Of a DNA stretch of 64,000 bases, positions 59,823-64,000 are shown one piece after another. The notes under the pieces are model-generated. The model was not told the origin of the DNA. It saw only the letters and a program-made list of their open reading frames with translations, and did no database searches. This DNA comes from Celeribacter ethanolicus (GTDB lineage Bacteria > Pseudomonadota > Alphaproteobacteria > Rhodobacterales > Rhodobacteraceae): NCBI RefSeq assembly GCF_001550095.1, contig NZ_LRUC01000010.1, positions 124,001-188,000 on the forward strand, in the 5' to 3' direction. The position numbers and the translations under genes are program-made. Within the stretch, counting starts at the first letter, position 1; each line of letters starts with the position of its first letter.

Positions 59823-60728
59823 TCAGGACAGCTCCACCGCCGCATCGGGGTCGCGGAGCTGCGCCCCCTCGATGCCCACCGACCCGAGGCTCAGCACCTC
59901 GGTCGCGGACAATTCCTCAGCCAGCCAGGCGACCATTTCCGCGATGCCGCCCTTCGGCCCATGTACCGCATCAAGCACCAGTTTCGAGGGCGCCCAGACG
60001 GAAATCTGATCGTGTTTCATCGCCCAGTCGAGCTCCGTGCGGGTGGCCCGCACCACGCAGCGGGCATCGCGCCCGGCCAGAACCCAGGCATTCTGCTCCA
60101 TCGCCAAAAGGTCGATCCGGCGTTGCGCCGCCTTATGTGCCGCTGTCGGCCAGTCGCCCGACGGCAGCCCCACGGTCAGGATCACCGGACGCGGATCGAC
60201 CTCGAGCGCGTCGATCCATGCGGAAAGCCGTGCACTTGCCAGAGCCTCCGGCCCGAGATGCACGATCAGCGGATGCGGCACCGGGGCATCCATCGCCACG
60301 GCACGGCCGATCTGATCGACGCTGCGCACGATCTCGACGCCAAGCGCACCGGGGCCACGATCCAGTTTTTCGACCCGCACGAACACCCGGAAGGCCCGCG
60401 GCTCCGTCAGAATACGCTCGGCGATCCGCTCGGCGAGGGTTTCCAGGAGGTTGAGACGCTCGGCCTCAAGCTCGGTATGGATCGCCTCGGTCAGCCGGTC
60501 ATAGGACAGGATGCGATCCACGTCGTCGTCGATCGGCCCGGTGACCGGCGTCAGCTCGACCACGATGTTGAAGGACACCCGCTGGCGCACGCCACGCTCG
60601 GCCTGAAATGCGCCGATTTCCACCTCCACCACATGATCGCGCAGAGAGATACGGTCCAAAGGGACGGCATCGGAGGTGGCCAGGGCGCGGGCTTCGGGGT
60701 GCTCGAAAGCCTGTCGAATTTCGGACAT
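59823..60728 (-). CDS. folB: Dihydroneopterin aldolase with an extra C-terminal domain
   Basis: 301 residues, about 2.5 times the usual 120. Residues 20-130 are the aldolase: DRISLRDHVVEVEIGAFQAERG, SYDRLTEAIHTELE and FRVFVRVEKLDRGPGALGVE. Residues about 150-301 form a second domain (HLGPEALASARLSAWIDAL ... SATEVLSLGSVGIEGAQLRDPD) that I do not recognise; it is not a second aldolase copy. Start and order next to folP fit folate synthesis. Confidence 0.85.
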   Translation of the reverse strand: MSEIRQAFEHPEARALATSDAVPLDRISLRDHVVEVEIGAFQAERGVRQRVSFNIVVELTPVTGPIDDDVDRILSYDRLTEAIHTELEAERLNLLETLAERIAERILTEPRAFRVFVRVEKLDRGPGALGVEIVRSVDQIGRAVAMDAPVPHPLIVHLGPEALASARLSAWIDALEVDPRPVILTVGLPSGDWPTAAHKAAQRRIDLLAMEQNAWVLAGRDARCVVRATRTELDWAMKHDQISVWAPSKLVLDAVHGPKGGIAEMVAWLAEELSATEVLSLGSVGIEGAQLRDPDAAVELS

Positions 60729-60824
60729 TGACGGTCCCTTTTGTAAGTTCGGCCCTTGCTACCGTTTTGACGGCGGCGGGCCAAGACCGAATTGCCTTCG
60801 GCAGATGCCCCGACGTCCAACGGC

Positions 60825-60852
60825 AAAACCCCGCCGTTTTACGGGCGGGGTC
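60825..60852 (-). terminator. Terminator after cell wall hydrolase gene
   Basis: Minus-strand ACCCCGCC-CGTAAAAC-GGCGGGGT followed by TTTGCC. It lies about 30 bases beyond the stop of the hydrolase gene. Confidence 0.65.
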
Positions 60853-60884
60853 TGAAACAATTCCGTGATTTTGCGCGTTGAACG

Positions 60885-61565
60885 TTACGCTCGCGGCATC
60901 CGATAGAACATGTGGACACCGATTTGCGCGGTCTTCGCGAAGCTGCGCGCCCAACGCGGGCTCACCGCGCGCGTATGATAATGGGTCGCGCCCTGCGTCA
61001 GCGCGCGCGGCGCGCCGTCGAGCATGAGCCGGGCCACCTTGCCGACCTGCTCATAGGCGGCTTTCTCGCGGATCACGTCGGAATAGCCGTCACAGGTATA
61101 GGTGAACTGGCATTGGTATTTCTTGCCCGTGCCCTGATGCACCACGCCGCAGACCGTGTTCGGGAAGGCAGGGGAGGACACGCGGTTGAGGATAACTTCG
61201 GCCACGGCGAACTGGCCCTTAACGCTTTCGCCGCGCGCTTCGAAATACAGCGCCTCGGAGAGGCATTGCCATTCAGTGTCGCCGGTGGCGACCGGACGAC
61301 TGTCGAGGAAAGCCTTGCTATAGTCGACCGCAGGGATGGAGGATTTCGGCTTGAAGCTTTGCAGGAGCCGCTGGATCGCGTCCGTGCCTGCCGTTTCGAG
61401 ACCGTCGCGCTCCTGATCGAGAAGCGCGTTCAGTTCCATGCCGAGCACAGGGTTCGGATCGTTCGAGTGGCTCACCGTCACTTCGGCCTGCGCCGCGCCG
61501 GTCAGCGCGCAAAAACCGAGCGAGGCCAGAAGCGCGAACGCCTTGAGCCGAGCTGAGAATGTCAT
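60885..61565 (-). CDS. SleB-type cell wall hydrolase
   Basis: 226 residues with a signal peptide ending AAQA. The hydrolase_2 domain (residues about 100-226) starts WQCLSEALYFEARGESVKG, where the glutamate before ARGE is the likely catalytic acid, continues VAEVILNRVSSPAFPNTVCGVV, CQFTYTCDG and ATHYHTRAVSPRWARS. It probably cuts peptidoglycan in the periplasm. The ATG was preferred over an upstream start that adds 41 Pro-rich residues. Confidence 0.87.
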   Translation of the reverse strand: MTFSARLKAFALLASLGFCALTGAAQAEVTVSHSNDPNPVLGMELNALLDQERDGLETAGTDAIQRLLQSFKPKSSIPAVDYSKAFLDSRPVATGDTEWQCLSEALYFEARGESVKGQFAVAEVILNRVSSPAFPNTVCGVVHQGTGKKYQCQFTYTCDGYSDVIREKAAYEQVGKVARLMLDGAPRALTQGATHYHTRAVSPRWARSFAKTAQIGVHMFYRMPRA

Positions 61566-61725
61566 AAGGGCTATCCCTCCATTGCGCCCCGAAAGCGGGG
61601 CCTCACGGGTGGTTTCGAGGGGCGGACATAGGGGGAAAACGCCCAGAGGTCCACCCCAGGGCGTCCCGAGCGGTTTCCAGAGCGTCAAGCCAAAGGCAGA
61701 AACCGGCCTTCACCTCGCCAGAAAT

Positions 61726-61741
61726 AGGCGGGGCTTCGCCT
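61726..61741 (-). terminator. Weak terminator-like hairpin after pyruvate phosphate dikinase
   Basis: Minus-strand AGGCG-AAGCCC-CGCCT followed by ATTTC, 30-50 bases after the stop. The stem is only five bases, so this is tentative. Confidence 0.3.
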
Positions 61742-61772
61742 TTATTTTCAGCACTTTGTCAAAAGACTGTGA

Positions 61773-64000
61773 TTATTTTGCATCTGCGGCGACAAGCTGC
61801 GCCGCAGCAAGGCGGGCGACGGGCACCCGGAAAGGCGAACAGGACACGTAATCGAACCCCGCCGCCCGGCAAAAGGCGATTGATTCGGGGTTGCCGCCAT
61901 GTTCGCCACAGACCGCCACGGTCAGCTCCGGACGCACCTTGCGCCCCCGTTCAGCGCCGATTTTCAACAGCTCGCCGACACCTTCGAAATCGAGCGTGTG
62001 GAACGGATCCTCCGGGAACACGCCCTGTTGCACATAGGCGTTCATGAAGCGCCCGGCATCGTCGCGTGACAGGCCGTAGGCCATCTGCGTCAGGTCGTTG
62101 GTGCCGAAAGACAGGAAAGCCGCGTTCTGAGCAATGTCACCGGCCCGCAGAGCCGCACGCGGGGTCTCGACCATGACGCCGAGCCGATAGGTGAACTCCG
62201 CCCCGGTCTCGTTGCGCACGGCAGCGGCCACCCCGTCGATCTGGGTTTTCACCAGTTCGACTTCGCGTTTCGCGGAGACCAGCGGGATCATGATCTCCGG
62301 CACCACGGGCGCGCCGTGTTTCGACGCCTCGATGGTGGCCTCGAAAATCGCGCGGGCCTGCATCTCGTAAATCTCAGGGAAGGTGATGCCAAGCCGAACG
62401 CCCCGCATCCCCAGCATCGGGTTGAATTCCGACAGCCATTCGATCCGGCGGGTCACGTCGGAGAGCGGCAAGTCGAGCGCCTCGGCCAGTTCCTTGGCCC
62501 CTTCGCGGTCCGAAGGCAGGAATTCGTGCAACGGCGGATCGAACAGGCGAATGCAGACCGGCAAGCCTTCCATGATACGAAAAAGCTCAATGAAGTCAGA
62601 CCTTTGCATCGGCAAAAGCCGTGCGATCGCCTCCGCCCGATCCTCATGTTTCGCGGCAAAGATCATCTCCCGCATCACGGTCAGACGGTCGCCTTCGAAA
62701 AACATGTGCTCGGTCCGGCAGAGCCCGATGCCCTGGGCCTTGAAATTACGCGCCACCGCAGCGTCCGACGGCGTGTCGGCATTGGCGCGGACCCCGATAT
62801 CGCGGATCGCATCGGCCCAGTCCATCAGCGTCACATACCAGTGGTCCTTCACCGGCGGCAAAAGCCGCACCGCCCCCAGCAACGCCTCGCCTGCGGACCC
62901 GTCGAGCGTGATCACATCGCCCTCTTCAAGCTTGCGCCCGTCTTCGAGCGTCAGCGTGCGTTCGCGGGAATTGATCCGGATTGAGGCGCCAACCACACAG
63001 GGCATGCCAATGCCCCGCGCGATCACCGCCGCATGCGAGGTCACCCCACCGCGCTCGGTCAGGATTCCGACCGAGGAATGCATGCCGCGAATGTCTTCCG
63101 GCGTGGTTTCACGCCGCACCATGATACAGGGCTCCCCGCGCGCTTCATAGGTCTGCGCATCGGTGGAGTTGAACACGATCCGCCCGACCGCCCCGCCCGG
63201 TGAGGCGGCGATCCCTTTGGCCAGCACATCACGGCTGTCCGTGGGATCGACCTGCTGGTGCAACAATTCGGTCAGCGACCGCGCCGGCACACGCAGGATC
63301 GCCTCTTCACACGGAATGATCCCGTCCTCGGCCAGTTGCACGGCGATCCGCAACGCCGCGCGCGATGAACGCGGCACACGCACGGCGTCGAGCACGAAAA
63401 GCTTGCCCTCGGAAATGGTGAACTCGACCTGCATCTCCTCGCGCAGACGCACCCGGCAGAGCCGTGTCATCTCCACGAGCTTGGCGAACAGGTCCGGCTG
63501 CGCCTCCTCGAGAGACTCGCCCCGCTCGTCCTTCGAGAGATAGAGCACGCCGCTGGCCCCCTTGCCGAGCGCGGCGCGCCCCTGGGCCTGACGCAGGTAG
63601 CGCCCCTTGATCACCGGTGCGCCGGTCTGCTCGTCGACAAGTTGCACCACGCCCGCACCGCTCTCCCCCGGTCCAAGGCCCAGCGCCATACTTTGCACGA
63701 TCAGCCCGAGCCCGGCATCGGCGGGCGCGCCTTTCGCCTGACGCAGAAGCCGCGCGGTCGTGCCCTCCCAGGCCCGCGCCATGGAGCGCAGCACCTGGCC
63801 GAGCTGATGAGCCGGGTCTTGTGGAAACGGATCGCCGGTCTCGTCCTCATGCGCCTCGAGCGCGGATTTCAGCGCCTCATGCACCGGCACGGAGGCGTCG
63901 AATTCGAAGAGTTCCGGGTCGAGACGTTCGACATGCACGGCAAAGGCCTGCACGAACCGCAGATACAGCGCATCCGCCGCTTCCGCCCCATGGCTTTCGG
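61773..64000 (-). CDS. ppdK: Pyruvate, phosphate dikinase, N-terminus beyond window
   Basis: Interconverts pyruvate, ATP and phosphate with PEP, AMP and pyrophosphate. 742 residues are visible and the frame runs off the right edge. The phosphohistidine loop is GGVTSHAAVIARGIGMPC with the Thr and Ser before the catalytic His, the PEP barrel has RTEHMFFEGDR and FGTNDLTQMAYGLSRDD, and the C-terminal cysteine loop is CGEHGGNPESI. In the visible part all key residues are present. Length including the missing end should be about 850, near the family norm. Confidence 0.92.
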   Translation of the reverse strand, partial: ESHGAEAADALYLRFVQAFAVHVERLDPELFEFDASVPVHEALKSALEAHEDETGDPFPQDPAHQLGQVLRSMARAWEGTTARLLRQAKGAPADAGLGLIVQSMALGLGPGESGAGVVQLVDEQTGAPVIKGRYLRQAQGRAALGKGASGVLYLSKDERGESLEEAQPDLFAKLVEMTRLCRVRLREEMQVEFTISEGKLFVLDAVRVPRSSRAALRIAVQLAEDGIIPCEEAILRVPARSLTELLHQQVDPTDSRDVLAKGIAASPGGAVGRIVFNSTDAQTYEARGEPCIMVRRETTPEDIRGMHSSVGILTERGGVTSHAAVIARGIGMPCVVGASIRINSRERTLTLEDGRKLEEGDVITLDGSAGEALLGAVRLLPPVKDHWYVTLMDWADAIRDIGVRANADTPSDAAVARNFKAQGIGLCRTEHMFFEGDRLTVMREMIFAAKHEDRAEAIARLLPMQRSDFIELFRIMEGLPVCIRLFDPPLHEFLPSDREGAKELAEALDLPLSDVTRRIEWLSEFNPMLGMRGVRLGITFPEIYEMQARAIFEATIEASKHGAPVVPEIMIPLVSAKREVELVKTQIDGVAAAVRNETGAEFTYRLGVMVETPRAALRAGDIAQNAAFLSFGTNDLTQMAYGLSRDDAGRFMNAYVQQGVFPEDPFHTLDFEGVGELLKIGAERGRKVRPELTVAVCGEHGGNPESIAFCRAAGFDYVSCSPFRVPVARLAAAQLVAADAK

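Overview
The window is chromosomal DNA of an alphaproteobacterium, very probably a Rhodobacterales (Rhodobacteraceae/Roseobacter-group) species. The grounds are a GC-rich codon pattern, a 14-subunit complex I operon with small extra genes of the DUF5333/DUF5337 type, a short NuoG, DUF3422 and YeeE/YedE proteins, and a recurring GAGTATTTGG-type motif beside transcription terminators. I cannot fix the genus. No rRNA, tRNA, CRISPR, insertion sequence, prophage or integrase is visible; this is mostly core chromosome.

Region 1 (1-20108, minus strand) is one long operon encoding NADH:ubiquinone oxidoreductase, nuoA to nuoN in standard order, running into birA (cut by the left edge). Nine non-core genes lie between the nuo genes: a sulfotransferase (nuoC/nuoD), a membrane protein with a C-terminal domain also found at the end of NuoE plus a DUF5337-like membrane protein (nuoE/nuoF), three exported paralogous small proteins and a DUF3291 protein (nuoF/nuoG), a lipoprotein (nuoG/nuoH) and a carboxymuconolactone-decarboxylase-like protein (nuoI/nuoJ). 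Most junctions overlap or are only a few bases apart, so the whole set is probably co-transcribed. Upstream on the same strand are a DegT-type aminotransferase and a HAD phosphatase.

Region 2 (22200-28350, plus strand except one gene) holds glmU-glmS for UDP-GlcNAc synthesis, a secreted Gly/Asn-repeat protein (minus), an AlkD-like repair protein and moaA. Region 3 (28343-40364) holds an M20 amidohydrolase, a five-gene peptide ABC transporter, a YeeE/YedE sulfur transporter convergent with a DUF3422 protein, and a MerR-CMD-M20 operon with a recognisable MerR-type promoter. Region 4 (40430-47080) holds pntAB, a methyltransferase, a GNAT protein, a PuuR/PuuD-like pair, a fasciclin protein and a DUF378 membrane protein.

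Region 5 (47108-57432) carries malate synthase G, aminopeptidase N, a cytochrome c-prime/cytochrome b561 pair, two Lrp/AsnC regulators divergent from ilvC, an EamA transporter and two small unknowns. Region 6 (57457-64000, minus) carries glmM-folP-folB, a SleB-type cell wall hydrolase and pyruvate phosphate dikinase (cut by the right edge).

The genes form three functional groups: respiration and redox balance (nuo, pnt, cytochromes), envelope precursor synthesis (glmS, glmM, glmU, hydrolase), and uptake and breakdown of peptides, amides and polyamines. No clearly new defence or mobile system is present. The most novel material is the set of accessory genes inside the nuo operon. Start codons were often moved inward from the longest reading frame when a ribosome binding site or family length argued for it; the reasons are in the entries.
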